Positions 37,216-45,708 of a stretch of DNA of 64,000 nucleotides are shown here, piece by piece; positions within the stretch are counted from its first letter, which is position 1; the number at the start of each line of letters is the position of its first letter. Source of the DNA: Planomicrobium sp. YIM 101495 (GTDB lineage Bacteria; Bacillota; Bacilli; Bacillales_A; Planococcaceae); assembly GCF_009707665.1 (NCBI RefSeq), contig NZ_WLZW01000001.1, forward strand, positions 930,001 through 994,000. Reading direction: 5' to 3'. Below the pieces are notes generated by a model. The model did no database searches. It worked only from the letters and a program-made list of their open reading frames with translations, and was not told where the DNA came from. The translations under genes and the position numbers were made by a program.

Positions 37216-38688
37216 TTAATCTGGTTCGATCGAAGAGAAATACGATTCGACGATTTTCTGTAAATCGGCCGGCAATCCGAGCCGGTCCGTGCTTGAGAAA
37301 TATGATTCTGCGTAATCACCCATGACGTCTTGATAAGGCTGTACGGTGCCGCGTTCAGCAGGTACACGTCCTTTCGACGTGTCCGCTGCTTCTCCGTTGC
37401 CAAGTTCACCACCGTCGACTGTGGAATCACGTGTACCACCAATCCGTGACGGCGTCGTCAACAAGTCTCTGCCTCCGCTGCCGAGTCCTGCGCCTTGGCC
37501 TTGGCCTGAACCTGAACCTGATCCAGATCCGGAACCTTGGCCAGAGCCTTGACCGGAGCCTTGCCCCTGACCTTGGCCTGATCCAGACCCTTGACCTTGA
37601 CCTTGGCCTGATCCAGACCCTTGACCGGAGCCTTGACCTTGACCTTGGCTATTCCCTTGCGTTCCAGAGCTTTGTCCAGACTGTTGGCCGCTCCCTTGCT
37701 GAGAAGAACTCCCACTTTGGTTGCCTGTCGTGCCGGACTGACCGGATGATTGTCCTTGTCCATTCTGCCCTGACTGACTACTTTGGCCCGGTTGGCTGTC
37801 GGCGGATTGATTCCCGCTATTTTGTCCAGGCGTTCCTTGCGAAGGGTTCGCACTTGAAGCGATGGTTTGCTGCAGTGGATAAGAGACAGGTTTCCCCATC
37901 TTGCTCAGTTCTGTCTGTGCTTGACCTGCCTGCTGTGCTAATTCCTGTGCAGCTTCACCTGCTTCTTGCTGTTCAAGCTCACTTTTCGCTCCAGCTTCTG
38001 CTAATTCTTTTTGATGAAGATCCAGCTCTTTCTGTGCTTTCACCAACTGTTCAAGCGCTTTTTCCGCTTCATCCACGTCTGCTATTTCACGCTCCAATTG
38101 CTCCAGCCGTTCTTCGACGAAAGGCGACTTCGCTTTTTCTTTCAGCTCCGCCACTTTCTCTTCCAGCTCTTCCACTAGCCCCTGTTCTTCTTCGATTTCG
38201 ATGGCGCGTTGCTGCGTTTCGCTCGGCATGTAAGAAAGGAAGACTAGGAAAATCGCGATGACGAGTGAAGCCGTCAACCATTTTGGATGGAAGACACGTA
38301 CGGGAAGTTTTTTGAAATCAGCATAGCTGAGTGGCAAAATAGCAGCTGTCCGCCGTGCCAATTCAGCGAGGAGCGGTGAATCCCCTGGCATTCCCAATAC
38401 AGTCAATAATTCGTTATACGGTGTCTGTGCATCCAGCTGATGGATTGCCATCTTCCGGTCTGGGAACTGTCTCGCCTGCCAAAAAACAGCACCCAAAAAA
38501 GTCATGGTTGCTGCAAGGATTGCGTATTGCTGGTAATTCGGCAAAACCGTGATGCGGGACAAAGCGAGCACGAGCACAGCACCCGCGAGACCGAATGGCA
38601 AAGCGATTTGGAAAATCCTATTCGCTCTGAGTAAGGCCAGGCGTACATATGTTTTACGGATCCATATTTTGATCGATTGCTGGCTCAT
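37216..38688 (-). CDS. Membrane coiled-coil protein with Gly/Ser/Gln tract
   Basis: A 490-residue protein with three spans (about 27-43, 53-70 and 138-153), then a coiled coil (160-262, heptads rich in Glu/Lys/Leu), a low-complexity Gly-Ser-Gln tract (about 283-405) and a conserved-looking C-terminal end (YQDVMGDYAESYFSSTDRLG, then LPADLQKIVESYFSSIEPD). The tail resembles that of DUF4175-type proteins found beside MoxR/VWA genes. The flexible tract would place the C-terminus far from the membrane. Function unknown. Confidence 0.8.
   Translation of the reverse strand: MSQQSIKIWIRKTYVRLALLRANRIFQIALPFGLAGAVLVLALSRITVLPNYQQYAILAATMTFLGAVFWQARQFPDRKMAIHQLDAQTPYNELLTVLGMPGDSPLLAELARRTAAILPLSYADFKKLPVRVFHPKWLTASLVIAIFLVFLSYMPSETQQRAIEIEEEQGLVEELEEKVAELKEKAKSPFVEERLEQLEREIADVDEAEKALEQLVKAQKELDLHQKELAEAGAKSELEQQEAGEAAQELAQQAGQAQTELSKMGKPVSYPLQQTIASSANPSQGTPGQNSGNQSADSQPGQSSQSGQNGQGQSSGQSGTTGNQSGSSSQQGSGQQSGQSSGTQGNSQGQGQGSGQGSGSGQGQGQGSGSGQGQGQGSGQGSGQGSGSGSGSGSGQGQGAGLGSGGRDLLTTPSRIGGTRDSTVDGGELGNGEAADTSKGRVPAERGTVQPYQDVMGDYAESYFSSTDRLGLPADLQKIVESYFSSIEPD
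37473..37842. repeat. Degenerate minisatellite encoding the Gly/Ser/Gln tract
   Basis: The plus strand shows tandem 6-12 bp variants of CCTTGGCCTTGACC and GATCCAGACC. They encode GQGSGQGSGSGQ-type repeats on the minus strand. Copy number may vary between strains. Confidence 0.75.
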
Positions 38689-38702
38689 GCCGATTCCTCC
38701 TA

Positions 38703-39548
38703 TTATTTATACTTGGACATGTTGACACGTAGTTTTTTGACAGCGAGCAGTAGTGCTCCGACTGTGACGAGCGAGTAGAAAATTAAGTATCCAGCCCATA
38801 ACGGGAATGGTACGCCCGTCATGAGAAGAATTTCATCCGAGAATGACGGCTCTAGCAGTGTTACCATGACAACCGCCGGATTCACCGATGCCCAGAAGTG
38901 CGCAAGTGGCGAGAATGTTGTCTGCTGCATCCCGAATCCTTGTGACACCGAAATCGAGATAAGCATGAAAAACCCTGTGACGGCTGTAATGAAAAGCATG
39001 ACACCATATGTCACGATCATCGACACGATGGTCTTACGGATCCAAGTCGAGAACAAGACTCCGAGTGAGCCGATTGCAACAAGCGTCAAGAAGTAGAAGG
39101 CGAAAATGATCGCGATCTGGACTGGCGAAACGCCTCCGTATAGAAAGACTAGGCTATAGACCGGCAAGCCCGAGACGATCATCAATAGCAGAAACGCAAT
39201 CGATGAGCTCATCTTCCCGAAAATGATCTGCCAAGACGTTTGGGAAGTCGTCAATAAAATATTCAAGGTCTGCTTCTCACGTTCCGAAGAAATGGCACCG
39301 GCTGTCAGACCTGGTGTGATGAACAGGATGAGTCCTAGCTGGATATAAGAAATCATCGCAAACAACAAGAAGCTTTCGTCCGGACGGAAAAATCCGTTGC
39401 CACTGAGCGTAGTCGTCAAGAAAATGAACCCGAAGACGAAAAGGCTCAGTGCTGCCAAGTAAAAGAAAATACCTATGAAGCTTTTAAGATTACGGAACCG
39501 TAATTTCAGTTCTTTCAATAACACCGGGTTGGCTAGTGCGTTCTTCAT
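38703..39548 (-). CDS. ABC transporter permease (ABC-2 type)
   Basis: A 281-residue membrane protein with six spans. The N-terminus NALANPVLLKELKLRFRNLK followed by a span, and the conserved ISSEREKQTLNILLTTSQTSWQIIFGK segment, match ABC-2 permeases of the GldF/YhaP kind. It overlaps the ATPase gene by 4 bp. It probably works with that ATPase and the 781-residue anchor protein as an exporter or a mechanical (non-transport) ABC complex. Confidence 0.87.
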   Translation of the reverse strand: MKNALANPVLLKELKLRFRNLKSFIGIFFYLAALSLFVFGFIFLTTTLSGNGFFRPDESFLLFAMISYIQLGLILFITPGLTAGAISSEREKQTLNILLTTSQTSWQIIFGKMSSSIAFLLLMIVSGLPVYSLVFLYGGVSPVQIAIIFAFYFLTLVAIGSLGVLFSTWIRKTIVSMIVTYGVMLFITAVTGFFMLISISVSQGFGMQQTTFSPLAHFWASVNPAVVMVTLLEPSFSDEILLMTGVPFPLWAGYLIFYSLVTVGALLLAVKKLRVNMSKYK

Positions 39549-40477
39549 TTCGATGCCACCCCTTTCGTGATTGCCATGAAGACGTCTTCTAGATCCGTTT
39601 CTTCCGGATGGAAGCTGAGGATCGGAAGAACTGCTGACACTTGCTTGAGCAATTCAGCTTGCTGCAAGTCGTCTCCTCTGTAATGGAACGAGATGGACCC
39701 GCTCCCTTCATCGATGGTGATACCCGAAACGAACGGATCGCCTTCGAAGAAACGGACCAGTTCTGCCGTCTCTATCGCTGCGCGTACGTGCAAGATTTTG
39801 TCTTGCTGCAGCTGCGCTTGGATTTCATGGACGGAACCGTGAGCAATCAGCTTACCCGAATCGATCACGCCGATGTTGTCACACATCTCAGCAAGCTCCG
39901 GTAAGATGTGTGACGAAATCAAGATGGTCTTGCCCATCGATTTCAATTGTTTCAAGATGTCGCGCATTTCCACACGAGCTCGCGGGTCAAGGCCTGACGC
40001 CGGCTCATCGAGAATCAGGATTTCCGGATCATGGATGAGAGAGCGCGCGAGGCAAAGCCGCTGCTTCATCCCGCGTGATAGATGGTCGACATATTCGTAA
40101 CGTTTGTCCTCTAAGTTGACGAGGCTCAACAATTTCGGGATGAGCGCTTTCCGTTCATCCGATTTGATGCCATAGCTGGCACCATAAAAGTCCAGATATT
40201 CTTCCGCTTTCAGTTGGTCATAGACACCGAAGAAATCGGGCATATAACCGATGCGACTGCGGATTTCCTGCGGATTCTTCGTGATGCTGACACCGTTGAT
40301 GAAAGCATCTCCGGCAGTCGGTTGAAGCAGCGTCGATAAGATCGAGAACGTCGTAGACTTCCCTGCACCGTTCGCGCCGACGAATCCGAAGACCACGCCT
40401 TCCTCGATCGTCAAGTTGAGATCTTGGAGGGCGTAAAATGACCCATATTTTTTCGTCAAACCGATAATTTCGATCAT
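39545..40477 (-). CDS. ABC transporter ATP-binding protein
   Basis: A 310-residue ATPase: Walker A GANGAGKST near residues 34-42, signature LSRGMKQRL, Walker B LILDEPASGLD and switch His in ILISSHILPELAEMC. The C-terminal extension (about 225-305) is that of ABC-2 export ATPases (GldA/CcmA type). It overlaps both neighbours by 4 bp and so is stoichiometrically coupled to the permease and the 781-residue protein. Confidence 0.92.
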   Translation of the reverse strand: MIEIIGLTKKYGSFYALQDLNLTIEEGVVFGFVGANGAGKSTTFSILSTLLQPTAGDAFINGVSITKNPQEIRSRIGYMPDFFGVYDQLKAEEYLDFYGASYGIKSDERKALIPKLLSLVNLEDKRYEYVDHLSRGMKQRLCLARSLIHDPEILILDEPASGLDPRARVEMRDILKQLKSMGKTILISSHILPELAEMCDNIGVIDSGKLIAHGSVHEIQAQLQQDKILHVRAAIETAELVRFFEGDPFVSGITIDEGSGSISFHYRGDDLQQAELLKQVSAVLPILSFHPEETDLEDVFMAITKGVASK

Positions 40478-42819
40478 TCTTTCACCACTCCTTTCAAATC
40501 GATTTGCGGCACAGTGAATTCACCCGCTGCGGTATTCGGCACTTTCAATCCAAGGCGAATCGCATCGTTTTCATCGATGTACGAGCTAGCTGCTTCACCG
40601 AACGACTTCTTCCGATCATCGATCACTTCGAACTCGCCGCTCACTTGATTGAAAATCGTCAATTCCATTTGATTCGTACTAGCCGCCACGGTCAAATCAC
40701 TCCACTCAATCGAAGCGGAAGCCAGTGAGCCGGGCAAGGTGTAAGTCAGTTCGTAATCACCCGTTTCGAAGTAATACATGTATGGGTTGTTAGAATAGTT
40801 TTCATAAAAACCGTTTCCGATCGTATCGATTGTCATGATGAGTCCATCTCTTCCAATCGATACTTCTCCGCTGATGCTTCCTGCAGGATCGAATTTCTGT
40901 GCGATCATATATAATGCCTCGACGGAAGCCCGGTCGCCTTCAAGAACTGCCGGCACCAATCCATCCTTCGCATAGCCGACGATCATCGGTGAATCCGAAC
41001 CGCTGGCAATCATCTCGGAAGTCATGTCCTGTACCATGTAACGACGCTCTTCATGCAAATCTGCGATCGATTTGATCGAGTAATAATTCCCTTGGCTCGT
41101 GATCGGAAATGCCGGTGCCAAGAAACCGGATTGCATCGTTTCTTCGACCGAAAGCTCTTCCCCTGGTGCAAGGTCGCCAAGCTCGATCAAACGTGTGCCT
41201 GTCCAAATCGAAACATCTTCCAGTGCGAACGGGAAGTTATTACGGATTGGACCTGACAATAGTTCATCTTCTAATCTAAGGTCGACTGCCAGGTTCCCGG
41301 CATCTTGGATGTAAGCGTCCCCGATGATCGAGGATACCGACCAGTTGCGCATGTCGCGGATCGTCAGTTTCGATTTGCCACCTTCTTGTTCTACGATGCT
41401 CGAGTTGCCCGATTCACCGAAACCGCCATAATTCGTATAATGTGTCATTGTAGTGCCAACCGGGGCTGTGAATGAATAGTCCCCCGCGCGGTTCGATAAG
41501 ACCGAATTCATATAATACCCTTTCAAGCCGCCATCCTGATCCGCTTCGAAAAAGCCGATTTGCTGGACTTGCGGATTCGTGATGCGGTCTTTAGCCCCAT
41601 AACCGAAAATCGCGAGCGAAACGAGCACTGCAATCGCAGGAATGACAAACCAGGCGTATTCGCGCTTATCGCGTCTTTTCAGGAAAATATAAAGGACCGG
41701 TACAACGATGACGATGTAAAGAATGATGATCAGCAGCATGACCGGCTGAGAGACGTTGAAGCTATCGAACAATTCGTTGACGTTGCTCAATTCCGAACCG
41801 AGATAGCTTTTGATGGATTCGCCCACCCACATCGTGGCAACCGGATTAATGCCAATCAACATTTGCATCACTTGTGGATACGCATCTTGATCAGAAATCC
41901 CTTCATCTCCGAGTGAGAATGCCGTTTGGATAATCTCACCAGCACCGAACTTCTTGCTCGCTGCCAGCACTTGACCTTCATTCTGGAGCAATACGTCGGC
42001 GCCTTCTACTGCTGTTGCTTCAAAGACCGGAATGTCCGAGCCGAGGCCCGTCACTTGTGCGCGCGCTTGCTGGCCGAGTGTCAATGGCAATTCACTGGCG
42101 TATTCCCCCATCTCGGCATTCAAAGTGCCCGTCGAGCCGACCAGCATTTGGCCACCTTGGCGCACCCATTCGAAAATTGCGCTTTGGATTGCTGGCGACA
42201 AATCGCTGAAAGCCACTTCATCGATGACGAGTGCGTCGATCGACTGCCAGGAAGTCGGCTCTGCCGGAAGGATGAAATCTTCCAATTGGTTCAAGTGAAA
42301 CAGTTCAACTTGCCCTCTCCCTACTACGGAAGTTTGGCTAAGTGCATTGAGACGGTCTGCATTGTTCGTCAATGTTGCAATGAAAAATGCGTCCGGCTCA
42401 TGATATTGTGCTTGCAGATTCTTTTTTCCGTTGAATTTCACCTTTTTGCCGTCTTCCCAACCGCCTTCGTATAACTCAAGGCTTTCAGTAGAGCCGGAAT
42501 ACGAGTACGACAGGTCGATGCCGCCATTCGAGGCAACTTGAATCGTCTTCGTCTCTCCTTGTGCGAGTGAAACCGGGATTGCGACCGTATGGTTCAAGTT
42601 ATAGCCTTCCGCTGTCGCCATCAGTAGATCTCCTGAGAAATCAGGGCCGTTATTGGTGATCGTGAAGAGGACTGGAAGCCCTTTGCCGTATTTCGCTTTG
42701 CCGTCAAAGCCGGCTTCCGACTCGATCGTGATGTTCGGCTCAGCACTTGCTGCTTGCGGTACAGCTGACAATAATAGCGCTATCATGAAAATGATTCCCA
42801 GCAATGATCGCTTGTTCAT
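40474..42819 (-). CDS. Large membrane-anchored extracytoplasmic protein of the ABC/MoxR operon
   Basis: A 781-residue protein with signal peptide (about 1-26, SAVPQAASAEP), an extracytoplasmic beta-rich domain, a segment near 190-230 (LVIDEVAFSDLSPAIQSAIF, WVRQGGQMLVGS) of the DUF4350/GldG-like amidotransferase-related type, two central spans (about 360-380 and 389-407) and a second extracytoplasmic beta-rich half. AAAGGTGGGAG precedes the ATG. It is the first gene of the operon. No enzyme motif is evident. The GldG comparison is inference from layout (exporter ATPase + permease + this protein). Confidence 0.78.
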   Translation of the reverse strand: MNKRSLLGIIFMIALLLSAVPQAASAEPNITIESEAGFDGKAKYGKGLPVLFTITNNGPDFSGDLLMATAEGYNLNHTVAIPVSLAQGETKTIQVASNGGIDLSYSYSGSTESLELYEGGWEDGKKVKFNGKKNLQAQYHEPDAFFIATLTNNADRLNALSQTSVVGRGQVELFHLNQLEDFILPAEPTSWQSIDALVIDEVAFSDLSPAIQSAIFEWVRQGGQMLVGSTGTLNAEMGEYASELPLTLGQQARAQVTGLGSDIPVFEATAVEGADVLLQNEGQVLAASKKFGAGEIIQTAFSLGDEGISDQDAYPQVMQMLIGINPVATMWVGESIKSYLGSELSNVNELFDSFNVSQPVMLLIIILYIVIVVPVLYIFLKRRDKREYAWFVIPAIAVLVSLAIFGYGAKDRITNPQVQQIGFFEADQDGGLKGYYMNSVLSNRAGDYSFTAPVGTTMTHYTNYGGFGESGNSSIVEQEGGKSKLTIRDMRNWSVSSIIGDAYIQDAGNLAVDLRLEDELLSGPIRNNFPFALEDVSIWTGTRLIELGDLAPGEELSVEETMQSGFLAPAFPITSQGNYYSIKSIADLHEERRYMVQDMTSEMIASGSDSPMIVGYAKDGLVPAVLEGDRASVEALYMIAQKFDPAGSISGEVSIGRDGLIMTIDTIGNGFYENYSNNPYMYYFETGDYELTYTLPGSLASASIEWSDLTVAASTNQMELTIFNQVSGEFEVIDDRKKSFGEAASSYIDENDAIRLGLKVPNTAAGEFTVPQIDLKGVVKE

Positions 42820-42890
42820 AAGTTTCTCCCACCTTTTTTCTTCTCTCTATCAAATAAAACGATTATGTATGGAATGGGTTGCATAACTCC

Positions 42891-42924
42891 GAAAAAAAGA
42901 GCAGACAGAAAGACTGCCTGCTCA
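42891..42924 (-). terminator. Terminator of dapL
   Basis: On the minus strand GAGCAG-CAG pairs with CTG-CTGCTC, followed by TTTTTTTC. It touches the dapL stop codon and separates the dap genes from the VWA operon. Confidence 0.85.
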
Positions 42925-44046
42925 TTCACGTGTTCCTAAAAATTGATACAGAAACTCCGGCATGATGCCCAGAACCTTTTCATCCGGGTTCAATTTCGCG
43001 TGATGCAACCCGAAAGGTGATGACACTCCAGCCCAAAACATGACGCCTGGAATTGCTTCTGTAAAGTAGCCGAAGTCCTCTCCTGTCATCGCCGCGTCTG
43101 CACGGACCGCGTCGATCCCATCATACGCATCGGCGAATGCCAGGAAATGTTCAGCCAATAGATCGTCGTTGTTCACTTCCACATAGCCGCTGCCGTAATC
43201 AATTGAGACACGACATTCATATGCCTCTTCGATCGAGCGGCAAATCGCCTCGACACGCTGTTTCATGCGCACCATCGAAGCTTGATTCAAAGTCCGGATC
43301 GTTCCTTCCAGCCTTGCGTGTTCCGCAATGATGTTCTGCATAGTCCCCGCAGTCATCTTGCCGATCGTCAACACCGCCGAGTCCAGCGGGTCGATGCTCC
43401 GGCTGACGATGGTCTGCAGTTGCAGAAGCAGTGCCGCTGCCGCAACAGCCATATCACGTGTCCGGTGTGGAAACGCCGCATGGCCGCCGGTGCCTTCCAA
43501 GTCGATGAACAGCTCGGAAGTATTGGCGAACAGTAGTCCCGGCTTTGTCGTCACGGTTCCGACCGGATGCTCCGGTGCGATATGCAACGCGAAGATTTCA
43601 TCCGGCACCCAGTCTTGCTGGTCTTTCAACCAGGCCAATAATGGCTTCGCACCGCCTGGATTTTCTTCCGCCGGCTGGAACAGGATGATGACGTCGTTCT
43701 TGATCGGGTTGTGTGACAACTTCTCAAGCAAACCAAGCGCGATCGTCATGTGCAGATCATGGCCACATGCATGCATGAAGCCTGCATGATCAGAGGCAAA
43801 TGGCAATCCCGTCTCTTCGGTGATTGGCAATCCATCGATATCCGCACGCCAAGCAAGTGTCTTGTAAGAAGAAGTCCCACGCACTTTCACGATGATCCCC
43901 GTTTTCCACTGCTGCACTTGGAGGTGCTTCTGAGGCAGACGTCCGATCAGCTCGAGTAAATAGTGCTGTGTCTTCGTTTCCTGGAAGCCGATCTCAGGAA
44001 TGCGGTGCAGCTGTCTACGGATTTTAACAAGATCCATCGCACTCAT
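42922..44046 (-). CDS. dapL: N-acetyldiaminopimelate deacetylase
   Basis: M20 metallopeptidase-family enzyme (YkuR) that releases acetate from N-acetyl-LL-diaminopimelate in the acetyl branch of lysine and peptidoglycan precursor synthesis. The 374 residues contain the metal-binding ACGHDLHM, the EEN pair in [11 protein letters not shown], and GGHAAFPH in the dimerisation lid. It lies 4 bp after dapH, the same pair order as B. subtilis ykuQ-ykuR, which distinguishes it from hippurate hydrolases of the same family. Confidence 0.93.
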   Translation of the reverse strand: MSAMDLVKIRRQLHRIPEIGFQETKTQHYLLELIGRLPQKHLQVQQWKTGIIVKVRGTSSYKTLAWRADIDGLPITEETGLPFASDHAGFMHACGHDLHMTIALGLLEKLSHNPIKNDVIILFQPAEENPGGAKPLLAWLKDQQDWVPDEIFALHIAPEHPVGTVTTKPGLLFANTSELFIDLEGTGGHAAFPHRTRDMAVAAAALLLQLQTIVSRSIDPLDSAVLTIGKMTAGTMQNIIAEHARLEGTIRTLNQASMVRMKQRVEAICRSIEEAYECRVSIDYGSGYVEVNNDDLLAEHFLAFADAYDGIDAVRADAAMTGEDFGYFTEAIPGVMFWAGVSSPFGLHHAKLNPDEKVLGIMPEFLYQFLGTRE

Positions 44047-44050
44047 CCGC

Positions 44051-44764
44051 TTATAATTGACGCAGTTCTTGTTTGATTTCCGTTTTCGCGCGTGTTTTTT
44101 CGTCCATCAGCTTCAAAACGCGTGCCGGTGTACCGCCGACGACTGCGTTGGCAGGTACGTCTTCGATGACGACCGCTCCTGCAGCAACTACTGATCCTTC
44201 ACCGATGCGTACTCCTTCAAGCACGACAGCATTGGCACCGATCATAACATTGTCTTCTACGATGACCGGTGTCGCGGATGCCGGTTCGATAACACCTGCT
44301 AGGACAGCTCCTGCTCCGACGTGACAATTTTTCCCGACCGTTGCACGACCGCCGAGGATTGCGTTCATATCGATCATCGTGCCATCACCGATTACGGAAC
44401 CGATGTTAATGACGGCACCCATCATGATGACACAGTTGTTGCCGATTTCGACGTTGTCGCGGATGAATGCGCCTGGCTCGATCCGGCTGTTGACGTTCTT
44501 TAAGTCGACCAATGGAATCGCTGAGTTTCTGCGATCGTTCTCGACGACGTGGTCTTCGATGACTGCTGCATGCTGCGCAAGCGCCTTCTCGATTTCTGCC
44601 CATTCACCGAATACGGTAGCGTGGTTGCCTTCCCCGAATACTTTCGAGCCTTCACCATAAGACAGCGAAGCGACCCCTTGCCCTTTAACGTAAAGTTTGA
44701 CCGGTGTAGATTTTTCAGCATTTTGTATGTACGAAATAATTTCTTGTGCGTTCATTTGTTCCAT
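44051..44764 (-). CDS. dapH: Tetrahydrodipicolinate N-acetyltransferase
   Basis: Acetyl-CoA-dependent enzyme of the left-handed beta-helix (hexapeptide repeat) family acting before DapL in diaminopimelate synthesis. The 237 residues have [15 protein letters not shown], then hexapeptide repeats ([15 protein letters not shown] and following) and the usual end [11 protein letters not shown]. The longest frame begins 48 bp earlier, but ATG 44764, 8 bp after AAAGGA, gives [15 protein letters not shown] as in DapH homologues. It has its own -10 box at 44801-44806. Confidence 0.94.
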   Translation of the reverse strand: MEQMNAQEIISYIQNAEKSTPVKLYVKGQGVASLSYGEGSKVFGEGNHATVFGEWAEIEKALAQHAAVIEDHVVENDRRNSAIPLVDLKNVNSRIEPGAFIRDNVEIGNNCVIMMGAVINIGSVIGDGTMIDMNAILGGRATVGKNCHVGAGAVLAGVIEPASATPVIVEDNVMIGANAVVLEGVRIGEGSVVAAGAVVIEDVPANAVVGGTPARVLKLMDEKTRAKTEIKQELRQL

Positions 44765-44800
44765 TTCCAACATCCTTTCTTCATTCGACAGAATGTTTTC

Positions 44801-44806
44801 ATTATA
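44801..44806 (-). promoter_or_regulatory. -10 box of dapH-dapL promoter
   Basis: Perfect TATAAT on the minus strand, about 37 bp upstream of the dapH start. The -35 position is poorly matched. It lies between the ccpC stop and dapH. Confidence 0.45.
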
Positions 44807-44832
44807 CCGCAAGAAGAATTATTATTCATGGT

Positions 44833-45708
44833 TTAGGCTAAAAAACAGACATGTTTTTTAACCACTTCGACGAAAGCCTCGACCTGCCGCAGTTCGAAAG
44901 CGGTTTCATAGCCGATCAGCCATGTATCCCTTGTCAGCTCAAGTTCTTCGGTGTTATCAGACAATGCAATTGTATGGACTTTTTCGTTGCCGTCCAATGT
45001 AATCGAAGGCAGGATCGCATAGCCAATTCCATTCAATGCCATCTGTTTACACGTCTCGATCTGGTCGACGGTGATCTGGCGTTTCGGGTTCACTGTAAAG
45101 TGACGCTGCCACCATTGCTGGATTTCCTCGAAATAGTTCGAGTCACTTTTAAACTGGATGAATGGCCGTTCCGTCTTCTCCACTTCCTCCAACGTTTGCA
45201 GCTCCGTATCCACAAGGTAGAGCGTGTCACGGAACAAATGCTGCTTAGGTCCTTTCCAGTCGGTCTGTCCACGGACGATCCCGATGTGAGCTTCCCCTTC
45301 ATATAAAGCCCGGACGATTTCCGAGCTCCAGCCGGTGATCAGCTGAATTTTCGCCTCAGGGTATTGCGTGACAAAATCCTTCAACACTTTCGGCAGCCAG
45401 TTTTGGCCGATGATCGTCGCGCATGCAATTTTCAACGTCCCATGAACTTTCGACGACATCATGTGCAGTGCTTCGATGACTTCTTCTTTGCGCTGGATCG
45501 TTTCTTTTGCGAACTCGATCACATGCTCGCCAGCTGGCGTCGCCGTCAAGCCTTTATGGGAGCGGATGAACAGCTGCTCCCCCCACTCTTTCTCGATCGT
45601 TTGCAGCCGCTGGGACAATGCTGGTTGGGACAGGAACAGACGGTCTGCGGCTTTGCGCATATTCCCTTCCTCCGCCAACACTTTCAAAATGACTTCTTCA
45701 GTTACCAT
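44833..45708 (-). CDS. ccpC: LysR family regulator CcpC
   Basis: A 291-residue LysR-type regulator. The N-terminal winged HTH (NMRKAADRLFLSQPALSQRL) and the effector domain (QLITGWSSEIVRALYE, then FIQFKSDSNYFEEIQQWW and QIETCKQMALNGIGYAILPS) match CcpC, which in B. subtilis senses citrate and controls citB and citZ. It lies beside dapH and darB, as in B. subtilis. Here its start overlaps the 3' end of an MFS exporter gene by 11 bp, so its expression is probably linked to that gene. Confidence 0.9.
   Translation of the reverse strand: MVTEEVILKVLAEEGNMRKAADRLFLSQPALSQRLQTIEKEWGEQLFIRSHKGLTATPAGEHVIEFAKETIQRKEEVIEALHMMSSKVHGTLKIACATIIGQNWLPKVLKDFVTQYPEAKIQLITGWSSEIVRALYEGEAHIGIVRGQTDWKGPKQHLFRDTLYLVDTELQTLEEVEKTERPFIQFKSDSNYFEEIQQWWQRHFTVNPKRQITVDQIETCKQMALNGIGYAILPSITLDGNEKVHTIALSDNTEELELTRDTWLIGYETAFELRQVEAFVEVVKKHVCFLA

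Noticed and set aside
37473..37842. Possible CRISPR-like array because of regular short repeats
   Set aside because: Repeats are contiguous, in frame and code for Gly/Ser/Gln; there are no spacers and no cas genes.
37431..38261. 276-codon Leu-rich open frame
   Set aside because: Produced by the opposite strand of the Gly/Ser/Gln repeat tract; not a real gene.
44060..44840. Lysine riboswitch upstream of dapH
   Set aside because: The leader between ccpC and dapH is too short and shows no L-box elements.
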